From assembly GCA_023457435.1 (NCBI GenBank), contig JAEWLS010000019.1:1-35034 (forward strand): DNA of 35,034 nucleotides. The letters run 5' to 3'. Below, piece after piece: positions 1-7,147 of this stretch. The translations under genes and the position numbers were made by a program. Each line of letters begins with the position of its first letter. Within the stretch, counting starts at the first letter, position 1. Origin of the DNA: Pseudomonadota bacterium (GTDB lineage Bacteria; Pseudomonadota; Alphaproteobacteria; Rhizobiales; Rhizobiaceae). The notes under the pieces were generated by a model. That model was given only the letters and a program-made list of their open reading frames with translations, made no database searches and was not told the origin of the DNA.

Positions 1-178
1 GATCGCAACCGTGCAGCAGGCGCCCGCCGCGACCGCGGTTATCCCCGCAGCGGCCGCGGCCGCCGTGGTTCCGGCGCCGAACCCGCAGGCCGCCCCCGCC
101 GAGGCACAGTCCTCCAGCGCCGAGAAGAAGAAGCGCAGCCTCTTCAATCTCTTCCGCCGCAAGGGCAATGATTCCTGA
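1..178 (+). CDS. C-terminal end of an unidentified Ala/Pro-rich protein (5' truncated)
   Basis: An open frame runs in from the left edge (first full codon at base 2) and stops at TGA 176-178. The visible 58 residues are mostly Ala, Pro, Val and Gln, which suggests a disordered linker, and they end in a strongly basic tail (EKKKRSLFNLFRRKGNDS). Low-complexity linkers with basic tails occur at the ends of many exported or envelope proteins, but nothing here identifies the family, so no function is given. Its stop overlaps the start of the next gene by 11 bases, so the two are probably translationally coupled in one operon. Confidence 0.6.
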   Translation, partial: IATVQQAPAATAVIPAAAAAAVVPAPNPQAAPAEAQSSSAEKKKRSLFNLFRRKGNDS

Positions 179-425
179 CGATCCGGCAGCCGGCAGCGAT
201 GCCGGCGCGCCGCTCTACGACCTGCGCGGGTTGAACTGCCCGCTGCCGGTGCTTCGCACGCGGCGGCGCATGCGCGACATGGCGCCGGGCCAGCGGCTAT
301 GGGTCGAGACCACCGACCCGCTCGCAGCGATCGACCTTCCTGCCTACTGCAACGAGGATGGCGAGCTGCTGGTCGAGGTGCGGACGGTCAGCGGCGGGCA
401 CCGCTTCCTCATCGAAAAGCGCTGA
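168..425 (+). CDS. TusA-family sulfurtransferase / sulfur carrier
   Basis: This 85-residue protein has the TusA (SirA-like) fold signature near its N-terminus: a DLRGLNCPLP segment with Cys24 in the CPxP motif. In the family this Cys carries persulfide sulfur for tRNA thiolation, molybdopterin or other sulfur relay pathways. The length matches the usual 75-85 residues. The ATG at 168 lies inside the end of the preceding gene, and its stop at 423-425 directly abuts the stop of the convergent CobW gene. Family assignment is firm. Equivalence to E. coli TusA is not shown, because alphaproteobacteria carry several paralogues of this type. Confidence 0.88.
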   Translation: MIPDDPAAGSDAGAPLYDLRGLNCPLPVLRTRRRMRDMAPGQRLWVETTDPLAAIDLPAYCNEDGELLVEVRTVSGGHRFLIEKR

Positions 426-1541
426 TCAGGCGCGGAAGCCGGGAATGGCGAGCGGGTTGTCGGTGAGCGCGGCGCGATCCGGCGTATCGACGCGCGGCGC
501 CCCGGTGAAGGCGCCGAACAGCCGCCGCACATAGTCCTCGTCGAGATCGAAGCCGATCAGCACCAGACGCGTTCCGCGCGGGCCGGCCGGCCAGACCGGC
601 AGCCGCGCCGGCGGATGCAGGAGCTTCTGCACGCCGTGCAGCACCAGCGGGCGCTCCGGGCTCTCGGCCAGCTCGACGATACCCTTCATGCGCAGCAGGC
701 GGTCGCCCTGGGCGGAACGCAGAAGGTCGAGGAACATCTCGATCGTATGCCAAGGCACCGGATCCGGGTGCACGAGCGAAAAGCTTCTGACGCGGTCGTC
801 ATGCACGCCATGGGCGTGGCCGTCATGGCGATGGTGCGCGTGATCGTGGTCATGGCGATGATGGGCGTCATGCTCGGCCGCCTCGCCGAGCCAGCGCGCG
901 ACATCCGCCGTCTTGGTCGAGGGGTTCCACAGGCCGAGGCCGAACAGCGCGCCGGCGCCGCTCGCAGCCGGGTCGTCGCCGTCGACGATGGCCGCGCCCG
1001 GATTGAGCGCGGCGAGCCGGCGCTTCAGCGCGGCAATGTCGCCCGGGGCCGCCATCGCCGCCTTCGACAGCACGAGACGGTCGGCGACGGCGACCTGGCG
1101 CAGCGATTCCGCATGCCTGTCGAGGGTCGCGGCGCCATTGACCGCGTCGACCACGGTCACCACGCCGTCGAGGCTAAGAAGCTGCGCCAGCACCGGATGG
1201 CCCATCAGCGACTGCAGCACCGGGACCGGATCGGCCATGCCGGTCGTCTCGATGACGATACGGCGCAGCGGCTGGATCCTGCCGGTCTGCATGCGATCTA
1301 TCAGGTCGGCCAGCGTGTCGATGAGATCGCCGCGGACGGTGCAGCACAGGCAGCCGTCGGACAGCTCGATCAGGCCCTCGCTCGACTGCTCGACCAGCAG
1401 ATGATCGATCGAGACGTCGCCGAGCTCGTTGACGATGACGGCGGTGCTGGCTGCCGCCGGTTCGCGCAGCAGGCGGTTGAGCAGCGTCGTCTTGCCGGCG
1501 CCGAGGAAGCCGGTGAGGATGGTGACGGGAAGCGGATTCAC
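426..1541 (-). CDS. CobW/COG0523-family GTP-binding metallochaperone
   Basis: The 371-residue protein shows a Walker A loop at residues 11-19 (GFLGAGKTT), the metal-binding CxCC motif of G3E GTPases at 64-67 (CLCC) and a His-rich loop at about 224-247 holding 12 His in 24 residues, followed by the CobW C-terminal domain. Members insert or traffic zinc, cobalt or other metals. The GTG at 1541 is the only start codon between an upstream in-frame stop and the P-loop, so the start is secure. An oddity is that the guanine-specificity motif, normally (N/S)KxD, reads SKAA (159-162) and lacks the Asp. It lies 75 bases after the carboxypeptidase gene on the same strand. No Zur-type operator was recognised, so the metal is unknown. 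Confidence 0.9.
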   Translation of the reverse strand: MNPLPVTILTGFLGAGKTTLLNRLLREPAAASTAVIVNELGDVSIDHLLVEQSSEGLIELSDGCLCCTVRGDLIDTLADLIDRMQTGRIQPLRRIVIETTGMADPVPVLQSLMGHPVLAQLLSLDGVVTVVDAVNGAATLDRHAESLRQVAVADRLVLSKAAMAAPGDIAALKRRLAALNPGAAIVDGDDPAASGAGALFGLGLWNPSTKTADVARWLGEAAEHDAHHRHDHDHAHHRHDGHAHGVHDDRVRSFSLVHPDPVPWHTIEMFLDLLRSAQGDRLLRMKGIVELAESPERPLVLHGVQKLLHPPARLPVWPAGPRGTRLVLIGFDLDEDYVRRLFGAFTGAPRVDTPDRAALTDNPLAIPGFRA

Positions 1542-1616
1542 GGCAGCAGCCGGCCGGCGATCGACAGCCGGACCTGCCGGTGTCGAAGCGAATGCCCGAT
1601 GCCCACTTGCGACTGC

Positions 1617-2723
1617 CTATCCACCTTCGGCAAGACGCGGCGTGTAGTTCGGACGCGGGGTCGGAATCGGCACCGACGCGACTTCGCCACGCTGAACCGC
1701 CTCCGGTACCGGGCCGCTGGCGCCGCCCAGACCGACGACGATGACGCGGCGCGGCCGGTCGACTTCGGTGATGTAGGCCGAGCGGATGATCCGGCGGCCG
1801 TCCTCGTCGCGGTTGGCGACGCGCTCCTTGCGCGCGTTGGCGCTGCAGATCGCCTCGCGCATGTTGGTCGCCTGGTTCTGGAAGGCGCCCGAAGGCTGCA
1901 TGGAGCCGATGCGGGTGGCGCCGAAGCCGCCGCCGGAGGCAAACCCCTTGACCAGCAGCTCGGCGGCCTTCTCGGCGCGGGTCTCGACCGACGTCTCGCC
2001 GATGACCACGGCGAGGACCGTCTTTCCGTTGCGGGTCGCCGAGGCGACAAGATTGAAGCCTGACGGGCAGGTATAGCCGGTCTTCATGCCGTCGGCGCCG
2101 GCGAAGCGGGCGATCAGCGTATTGTGGTTCTCGATCAGCGCCTTGCCGGCCTGGATCGCCTCGATCGAGAAATACGAGGCGTATTGCGGGAATTCCTTGC
2201 GCAGCGCCATCGACAGAAGCGCGAGATCGCGGGCGGTCGTGTACTGATCGTCGTTGTGCAGGCCGTGGGCGTTGACCCAGTGGCTGCCGGTCATGCCGAT
2301 GCGGCGCGCCTCGGCGTTCATGCGTGCGGCGAAACCGGCGACCGAGCCGCCGACGCTCTCGGCCACGGCGGTGGCGACGTCGTTCGCCGACTTCACCATG
2401 AGGATCTTGATGGCGTTGTCGACAGTCAGCACCGAGCCGGCCTTGTAGCCCATCTTGCTCGGCGGCTCCTTGGTGGCGTTGGCGCTGAAACGCACGGGCG
2501 AGTCCATGGTGATCTCGCCTGTCTGGATCGCGCGGAAGACGACGTAGGTCGTCATCAGCTTGGTCAGCGACGCGGGATACCAGCGACGGAACGCATCCTC
2601 CTCCGACAGCACCTTGCCGCTCGCCAGATCGACCACCAGATGCGGCCCCGCCAGCACCGGCGCCGACACCGCGACCAGACCGACAAGGGCAGCCACCGCC
2701 GCCTGTAAAAGCCTCGCTCTCAT
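1617..2723 (-). CDS. D-alanyl-D-alanine carboxypeptidase (peptidase S11, PBP5/6 type)
   Basis: This is a 368-residue periplasmic penicillin-binding protein that trims the terminal D-Ala from peptidoglycan pentapeptides. The three active-site motifs are present and well spaced: SLTK at 52-55 (acylated Ser52), SAN at 111-113 and KTG at 213-215. A Sec signal peptide covers about residues 1-25 and ends near APVLAG. The catalytic domain is complete. The C-terminal part is short and basic/Pro-rich, not a clear PBP5 beta domain or amphipathic anchor. ATG at 2723. CobW lies downstream on the same strand, and a divergent M20 hydrolase starts about 200 bases upstream. Confidence 0.93.
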   Translation of the reverse strand: MRARLLQAAVAALVGLVAVSAPVLAGPHLVVDLASGKVLSEEDAFRRWYPASLTKLMTTYVVFRAIQTGEITMDSPVRFSANATKEPPSKMGYKAGSVLTVDNAIKILMVKSANDVATAVAESVGGSVAGFAARMNAEARRIGMTGSHWVNAHGLHNDDQYTTARDLALLSMALRKEFPQYASYFSIEAIQAGKALIENHNTLIARFAGADGMKTGYTCPSGFNLVASATRNGKTVLAVVIGETSVETRAEKAAELLVKGFASGGGFGATRIGSMQPSGAFQNQATNMREAICSANARKERVANRDEDGRRIIRSAYITEVDRPRRVIVVGLGGASGPVPEAVQRGEVASVPIPTPRPNYTPRLAEGG

Positions 2724-2925
2724 CGAAAACCCAACTCGCCTCTTGCCCTGCCGCTCACGGCTTCTCTAGACTTTGGCTCCGCACAACGGCCCGATGGCCA
2801 TCACCGAAGCACTCCGGAGAAATCCGACTGAACGTCGATATTTACCGCATATGTCGCCAAGAAGGCAAAGCGGCACGTTCACGATTTCGCAAGACCGCCG
2901 GACAAGCAGAACGAGACCGAGTTCC

Positions 2926-4089
2926 ATGCCGATCCTCAACCGCGTCGCAGAAATGCAGGATGAAATCGCCGGCTGGCGCCGCCACCTCCACACGATCCCG
3001 GAGATCCTCTACGAAACGCACAAAACATCGGCCTACATCGCCGAGCGTCTGCGCGAGTTCGGCTGCGACGAGGTCGCCACCGGGATCGGACGCACCGGCG
3101 TCGTGGGCCTGATCCGCGGCCGGCTGGGCGAAGGGCCGACCATCGGCATGCGGGCCGACATGGACGCGCTGCCGCTCAGCGAGATCACCGGCAAGCCATG
3201 GGCCTCGACCCACGCCAACGCCATGCACGCCTGCGGGCACGACGGACACAGCGCGATGCTGCTCGGCGCGGCGAAATATCTGGCGGAAACGCGCAACTTC
3301 AAAGGCGCCGTAGCAGTCATCTTCCAGCCGGCGGAGGAAGGCGGCGCGGGCGGGCTCGCCATGGTCCGCGACGGGATGATGGACCGCTTCGGCATCACCC
3401 AGGTCTACGGCATGCACAACATGCCCGGCCTGCCGGTCGGCCAGTTCGGCATAAGGCACGGCGCGATGATGGCGGCGACCTCCGAATTCGACGTGACGGT
3501 GAGGGGACGCGGCGGCCATGCAGCCCAGCCGCACCAAACGATCGACCCGATCGTTACCGCAGCCGCCATGGTGACGGCGCTGCAGACGATCGCGGCGCGC
3601 ACTGTGGACCCGATCGAATCCGTCGTCGTCTCGGTGACCAAGATCCACGCCGGCGACGCGCACAACATCATCCCGGAATCGCTGCGCTTCGGCGGCACCA
3701 TCCGCACCCTCAAGAAGGAGGTGGCGGAGCGAGCCTATGCGCGCTTCCGCGAGATCTGCGAGGGGATCGCGGCGGCGCACGGCGCGACGGTCGACGTCAC
3801 GATCAACGTCAACTACCCGGTGACATACAACCACGATGCCGAAACCGACTTCGCGATCGGCGTGGCGCGCGACATCGCCGGCGAGCGCAACGTGCTGACG
3901 ACGATTGCGCCGGTGATGGGCGGCGAGGACTTCTCGTACATGCTCGAGGCGCGGCCAGGCGCGTTCATCTTCATGGGCAACGGCAGCACCGCATCGCTGC
4001 ACAACCCGGCCTACGATTTCAACGACGAGGCCATTCCGCACGGCGTCAGCTATTGGGTGAAGCTGGCCGAAGCCTCGCTGGCGGCGTGA
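2926..4089 (+). CDS. M20-family amidohydrolase (HipO/IAA-amino acid hydrolase type)
   Basis: The 387-residue metallohydrolase has the M20D signatures: RADMDALPL at about 76-84, the metal-binding CGHDGH at 103-108, PAEEGG at 135-140, YGMHN and a late HNPAYDFND. The family cleaves N-acyl or amide bonds of amino acids (hippurate, indole-acetyl or N-acetyl amino acids) with two divalent metals. Substrate cannot be read from sequence. ATG 2926 is chosen because homology starts there and the length equals the family norm. The open frame extends upstream to 2773, but that extension looks unlike protein of this family. It is divergent from the carboxypeptidase gene and followed by tRNA-Arg. No signal peptide is seen, so it is probably cytoplasmic. 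Confidence 0.92.
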   Translation: MPILNRVAEMQDEIAGWRRHLHTIPEILYETHKTSAYIAERLREFGCDEVATGIGRTGVVGLIRGRLGEGPTIGMRADMDALPLSEITGKPWASTHANAMHACGHDGHSAMLLGAAKYLAETRNFKGAVAVIFQPAEEGGAGGLAMVRDGMMDRFGITQVYGMHNMPGLPVGQFGIRHGAMMAATSEFDVTVRGRGGHAAQPHQTIDPIVTAAAMVTALQTIAARTVDPIESVVVSVTKIHAGDAHNIIPESLRFGGTIRTLKKEVAERAYARFREICEGIAAAHGATVDVTINVNYPVTYNHDAETDFAIGVARDIAGERNVLTTIAPVMGGEDFSYMLEARPGAFIFMGNGSTASLHNPAYDFNDEAIPHGVSYWVKLAEASLAA

Positions 4090-4099
4090 GCCTGCGCCC

Positions 4100-4127
4100 T
4101 TGGCGGGGGCCACGGCTTTCGCTATTG
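4100..4127 (+). promoter_or_regulatory. Candidate promoter of tRNA-Arg
   Basis: A TTGGCG (4100-4105) and CTATTG (4122-4127) pair is separated by 16 bases. The -10-like box ends 11 bases before the mature tRNA 5' end. Spacing fits a sigma-70-type promoter, but both boxes are degenerate. Confidence 0.3.
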
Positions 4128-4138
4128 AGGGCTCGCGT

Positions 4139-4215
4139 GGTCCCGTAGCTCAGTAGGATAGAGCGGCAGATTCCTAATCTGTAGGTCACAGGTTCGATTC
4201 CTGTCGGGATCACCA
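4139..4215 (+). tRNA. tRNA-Arg (anticodon CCU)
   Basis: A 77-base cloverleaf folds cleanly. The acceptor stem GGTCCCG pairs with CGGGATC (one G-U), and the D arm is GCTC/GAGC. The anticodon stem GCAGA/TCTGT encloses loop TTCCTAA, giving anticodon CCT. The variable loop is 5 bases and the T arm ACAGG/CCTGT has loop TTCGATT. The terminal CCA is encoded (4213-4215). It reads the rare AGG codon. tRNA-Arg(CCU) genes are well-known targets of integrative elements, but no integrase or duplicated tRNA 3' end was found by eye downstream. Confidence 0.97.
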
Positions 4216-4243
4216 TACCCCCCAATGCAGCGCTGCCGGTCGC

Positions 4244-4702
4244 CTATTCGCAGCGAACAGTGACGACCGCCTCGTAGCTGCCGGACGGGAAGATGCCGCC
4301 CGCGCGGGTGGCTTCAAGCTGGATCGCAAGGCTGTGGGCGCCGTTCGCGACGCGCGTTGCGGTCGCGCCGGGTTTCTCGGCGGCGCCGTCAAGACTGTAG
4401 GCGGAACTGAACGTGACTCCTGTGCCGGCGCCTTGCGGGCTGGCGGCGAACGAGGCCGGCGCAGGCGCCGACACGGAGTAACAATCGAGAAGATTGAGCA
4501 ACGAACAGAGCAGCGAGTTTGCGGATACCGTCACGAGAGCAGCCGAGCCGCCGGCGGCCCGCGAGCTCAGCACGTCGACGGCCGGATTCGGCCTCATCGT
4601 GCCGTCCCGATTGACGACGATTGCGCAACTGCCGAGGATCGCGGCGTCCGCGCTGACCGGCAGGAACACCAGCATTGCGAGGATGAGCCTACCTGCGGAC
4701 AT
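4244..4702 (-). CDS. Spore coat protein U (SCPU)-domain, pilin-like secreted protein
   Basis: The 152-residue precursor has a clear signal peptide (MSAGRLILAMLVFLPVSADA) and a body rich in small residues and beta strands. It ends in YEAVVTVRCE, the terminal strand pattern of SCPU/Csu-type fimbrial subunits, and the same ending is found in the frameshifted gene at 5473. SCPU proteins are pilus subunits of archaic (Csu) chaperone-usher systems. ATG 4702 overlaps the upstream gene by 14 bases and gives a good signal peptide. The longer open frame to 4753 would destroy it. It is the last gene of a four-gene minus-strand cluster. No usher gene accompanies it in the window. Confidence 0.75.
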   Translation of the reverse strand: MSAGRLILAMLVFLPVSADAAILGSCAIVVNRDGTMRPNPAVDVLSSRAAGGSAALVTVSANSLLCSLLNLLDCYSVSAPAPASFAASPQGAGTGVTFSSAYSLDGAAEKPGATATRVANGAHSLAIQLEATRAGGIFPSGSYEAVVTVRCE

Positions 4703-5132
4703 CCCAACCCTCGCGCGTCCACGGCGGACTGCCTCCCTCCGGCAGTTCGGCACCCCGCGCCGTCCCCATCTTCAGAAGTTTGATCTCCATCTGCAGGCGC
4801 TCGACCTCGAGCGCGTAGAGCCTGGAGCAATCAAGCCGCGGCGGCTTCCTCCCGAGCGGCACGACGACCCGCCCGTAAGTCGCCACGGCGCCGGGTGCCG
4901 CCCCGTTGCCGCCGACTATGCCGAGATCGAGGTAGGCACCCGAACCCGAAACCGCCGATCTGCAGGTCGTGCCGTCGGCCGCGCGCACCTCGTCCTGGCT
5001 CTGCGGGAGGGACACGCCCGGCAGCGAGAAGCCGACGCTGTTCTGGTTCAAGGCATACAGATCTCCCGCAACCGCCGGCGAAGCCGACAGCGCAAGGAGG
5101 ATTACAGCCGCCGTGCCAGGAATCGCCCGCAT
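4689..5132 (-). CDS. Exported protein of unknown function in the pilin-like cluster
   Basis: This is a 147-residue protein with a Sec signal peptide (MRAIPGTAAVILLALSASPAVAG) if started at ATG 5132; the frame extends to 5186, but that addition is basic and unlike a signal. The mature part has two Cys (TTCRS and LDCSR) that could form a disulfide, a Gly/Val-rich middle, and a helix of coiled-coil character (LYALEVERLQMEIKLLKMG). Family not recognised. It overlaps the chaperone-like gene by 31 bases and the SCPU gene by 14, so it is probably co-translated with them. A role as accessory or tip component of the same surface structure is inference from position only. Confidence 0.7.
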   Translation of the reverse strand: MRAIPGTAAVILLALSASPAVAGDLYALNQNSVGFSLPGVSLPQSQDEVRAADGTTCRSAVSGSGAYLDLGIVGGNGAAPGAVATYGRVVVPLGRKPPRLDCSRLYALEVERLQMEIKLLKMGTARGAELPEGGSPPWTREGWDVRR

Positions 5133-5482
5133 ATTTGCGCCCTTATCTGTGTGCCTTGCCCGGGAAACGGGATGCTCTCGGTGCAAATGCGCACCTTGCG
5201 TTGCTTCGATCCGGCAAAGGGAACGACGACCAGCACCGGACGCGAGGAATCCGCGCCGAGCAAGACGCTCGGGGGCAGGATTTCGGCTTCGATCGGCACG
5301 AAATGCTGATCGTAGACCTTGACCTCGACACGAATGCGGTGGCCGTACGGGTTGCCGGGATAGACCCGAACGGCAAAGCTGTTCTCGAAGCTGGTGATTT
5401 CTCCGCGCATCGGGCTCATCGACTGCGCATTGGCTCCGAAGCTTGCCAGAACAAGCGCCAGGGCAGCGGACGTCACTCGCAT
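5102..5482 (-). CDS. Truncated-type fimbrial chaperone-like protein
   Basis: The 126-residue precursor has a signal peptide (MRVTSAALALVLASFGANAQ), then a beta-strand-rich domain beginning SMSPMRGEI with the pattern of the N-terminal Ig-like domain of PapD-type chaperones. These chaperones normally have two domains and 220-250 residues, and the second domain is absent here. The reading frame ends inside the next gene with no sign of a disrupted continuation, so the short form may be genuine. Its start overlaps the stop of the frameshifted pilin-like gene by 10 bases. Chaperone function is inferred from fold pattern and neighbours. A minor subunit is the alternative. Confidence 0.6.
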   Translation of the reverse strand: MRVTSAALALVLASFGANAQSMSPMRGEITSFENSFAVRVYPGNPYGHRIRVEVKVYDQHFVPIEAEILPPSVLLGADSSRPVLVVVPFAGSKQRKVRICTESIPFPGQGTQIRAQICGRFLARRL

Positions 5483-5926
5483 CGCACCGTCACCGTTGCC
5501 TGATAGCTGCCCTGCGTGAACGTGTCCGAACCGCCCTTGGTGCCGACGAGGTCCACGGTCACAACCGACGAGCCGGGGCTGGCAAGCGGGCTGGACAAGC
5601 CGGTCTCAGCGACGGTGTGCGACCCCGAAAGAGAGTAGGTGGGCGTCCAGGTCGTCGGGGTCGTGTCGCCGCCAGGGACGCTAACGGAACTCACGGCGTC
5701 CACGCTGACGGACACGCCGCCCGTGGTCGACAGCGCGACATGACCCGCGTCGCCGCTCGGGAGTTTCGACGACAACGTCTTCAGGTCGGGGGCTGGCGAC
5801 CATTGCACCATTGTCCGCGACGGTCAGTGCGCAGACCGGCGACACAGTCGCCTCGAACAATACTCCCTGTGTGGCCGCCGAGGCCGGAGCACAGAGACCT
5901 AAGACTAAAGGAATGGAATACTTCAT
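5473..5926 (-). pseudogene. Pilin-like SCPU-type gene split by a +1 frameshift
   Basis: ATG 5926, with a good ribosome site (GGAGAG) 5 bases upstream, opens a signal peptide (MKYSIPLVLGLCAPASAA) and a mature start (FEATVSPVCALTVADNG). This frame then degrades into Arg-rich sequence. From about 5800 the +1 frame carries the rest: DLKTLSSK, a Thr/Ser/Val-rich body and the closing YQATVTVRCE shared with the gene at 4244. The switch point is a run of five C on the coding strand (about 5789-5793). Four C would give one continuous 150-residue protein. This is either a true inactivating or phase-variable insertion or a sequencing/assembly error. Function as secreted pilin-like subunit is inferred. 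Confidence 0.7.
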
Positions 5927-6233
5927 ATCTCTCCACCGTTCACCCAACTGCTAGTGCCACATGGCAAACGCGAGCTGAAAGCCAAATACAACTGCCAGTA
6001 GCAGATGGCGGTACTCACACAGCGCGTGCACCAGCAGCAAGCCGGCGGATTTGGCTGCTCAGGGCTTTCTCACACGCAGAATGCGGCCTGCCCGCGGGCG
6101 GGGCCGATCAATGCCAACGCAAGGTGTTGCACGCAAAGATTGCAATCCGCTTGGTCAGAATCACTACACCTCCGCACCAGAGTTTACCTACAGGCACGCC
6201 GGATGAACCGGCGGCGATACAGGAGGGCGTGCG
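5927..6233. other. Divergent intergenic region between the pilin-like cluster and the RTX gene
   Basis: No convincing gene was found in these 307 bases, which are less GC-rich than the flanks. They must hold the promoters of both divergent units. The right end has a strong ribosome site AGGAGG at 6221-6226, fixing the RTX start. A weak sigma-70-like pair (TTGCAA 6140-6145, ACTACA 6163-6168, 17-base spacer) and a small inverted repeat TTGCA/TGCAA (6127-6145) are visible, with low certainty. A short GCCGG/CCGGC hairpin (6198-6212) lies just before the ribosome site. Confidence 0.4.
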
Positions 6234-7064
6234 ATGAGCGAACAGATATTCCTTAACGATCAGCCGAACTATTTCGATGCCGGTCCCGGCAATGACACGG
6301 TGTTCGCGAGGGCGGGCAACGACACGATTCTCGGCGGCGACGGCGACGACGTTCTCGGCCTCGGGGACGGCGCCGATCTTGGATATGGCGGGGCGGGCGC
6401 GGACCAGATCTTCGCCGCCAGCGGAAACGACGCCGTCTCGGGCGACGCCGGCAACGACACGATCTATGCCGGTTTCGGCGACGACAGGGTGTTCGGCGGC
6501 GACGGCGACGACCTGATCTTCGGCGGCACCGACGATCCGAACGTCCCCGGTGCCGATACAATAGGCGGCGGGAACGGAAACGACACGATTTATGCCGGAG
6601 CCGGAAATGACCTGGTCGACGGCGGCAGCGGCGACGACGTCGTCGGGCTGGGCGCCGGAGACGACACCGTCATCGTCGATGGTGCCGACACGATCTTCGG
6701 CGGCGACGGCAACGACGTCCTGCTCCTGACGGCTGCTGCGGCGGACTATCGCGTTTCCAGCACCTCGGACGGCGGCATGCAGATCGAGCATATCGCGTCG
6801 GGCAAGAAGTCCGTCGTGTACGGCGTCGAAGAGCTTCGCGCGACCGACGGGCCGCTTCTCGAGACCGCCGACATCCTGGCGCTGAATCTCGGATCCGGCG
6901 GGGTCAGCCTCGAACTCCTCGGGACCAGTCTCCTCGGCGGGAACGGACCTGGCGGTTCGGGAGGGTTGCCAGGATTGCCGGATCTGGGACTTCCGGGGCT
7001 GGGACTTCCGGGACTGGGGCTTCCGGGACTGGGACTGCCCGATCTCGGCCTGGGCTTTCTCTGA
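6234..7064 (+). CDS. RTX (hemolysin-type calcium-binding repeat) protein with Gly-Leu-Pro tail
   Basis: The 276-residue acidic protein has about 13 nonapeptide repeats of the GGxGxDxUx type at residues 16-163 (for example GGDGDDVLG, AGAGNDLVD), which bind calcium as a beta-roll. A short domain follows that is common after RTX repeats, ending VEELRATDG (198-206). Residues 240-276 are a low-complexity tail of LPGLG units. There is no N-terminal signal peptide, as expected for type I secretion, but no ABC exporter or membrane-fusion gene lies nearby. No enzymatic domain is seen, so a structural or adhesive role is more likely than a toxin or protease. ATG 6234 follows AGGAGG with ideal spacing. 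Confidence 0.88.
   Translation: MSEQIFLNDQPNYFDAGPGNDTVFARAGNDTILGGDGDDVLGLGDGADLGYGGAGADQIFAASGNDAVSGDAGNDTIYAGFGDDRVFGGDGDDLIFGGTDDPNVPGADTIGGGNGNDTIYAGAGNDLVDGGSGDDVVGLGAGDDTVIVDGADTIFGGDGNDVLLLTAAAADYRVSSTSDGGMQIEHIASGKKSVVYGVEELRATDGPLLETADILALNLGSGGVSLELLGTSLLGGNGPGGSGGLPGLPDLGLPGLGLPGLGLPGLGLPDLGLGFL
6984..7043 (+). repeat. 15-bp tandem repeat encoding LGLPG units
   Basis: Four near-identical 15-base units (consensus CTGGGACTTCCGGGA) run head to tail inside the RTX gene, with a degenerate fifth copy after them. They encode the LGLPG repeat of the C-terminal tail. Such in-frame units can expand or contract without breaking the gene. Confidence 0.85.
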
Positions 7065-7099
7065 GCGCGCTCGTCGAGCCGGGCGATTTCCTCACAAAG

Positions 7100-7126
7100 C
7101 GCGACCGCAGCGAGACTGCGGTCGTG
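7100..7126. terminator. Hairpin between convergent genes
   Basis: The arms CGACCGCAG and CTGCGGTCG pair perfectly around a 5-base loop, with further pairing at the base. The hairpin lies 36 bases after the RTX stop and 22 bases beyond the stop of the convergent membrane protein gene. There is no T-run, so intrinsic termination is plausible but not certain. Confidence 0.45.
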
Positions 7127-7147
7127 CGACAAGTTCGTTCGCGAAGC

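Noticed and set aside
615..2063. A 482-codon open frame opposite the CobW and carboxypeptidase genes
   Set aside because: It is antisense to two genes with clear active-site motifs and translates to Arg/His/Asp-rich sequence without domains, as expected for a GC-rich shadow frame.
2842..4113. A 423-codon open frame opposite the M20 amidohydrolase
   Set aside because: Antisense shadow of a complete, well-motifed gene; composition is extreme in Arg, His and Val.
4191..4215. tRNA-Arg 3' end as a possible attachment site
   Set aside because: No second copy of this 3' segment and no integrase were seen by eye in the window, so an att site is not claimed.
5681..5947. An 88-codon open frame with a good signal peptide
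   Set aside because: Only its first 45 codons look like protein; they belong to the frameshifted pilin-like gene, and the remainder is Arg-rich out-of-frame sequence.
6984..7043. 15-bp repeats considered as a CRISPR or mobile-element signature
   Set aside because: They are contiguous, in frame and encode LGLPG units, with no unique spacers between them.
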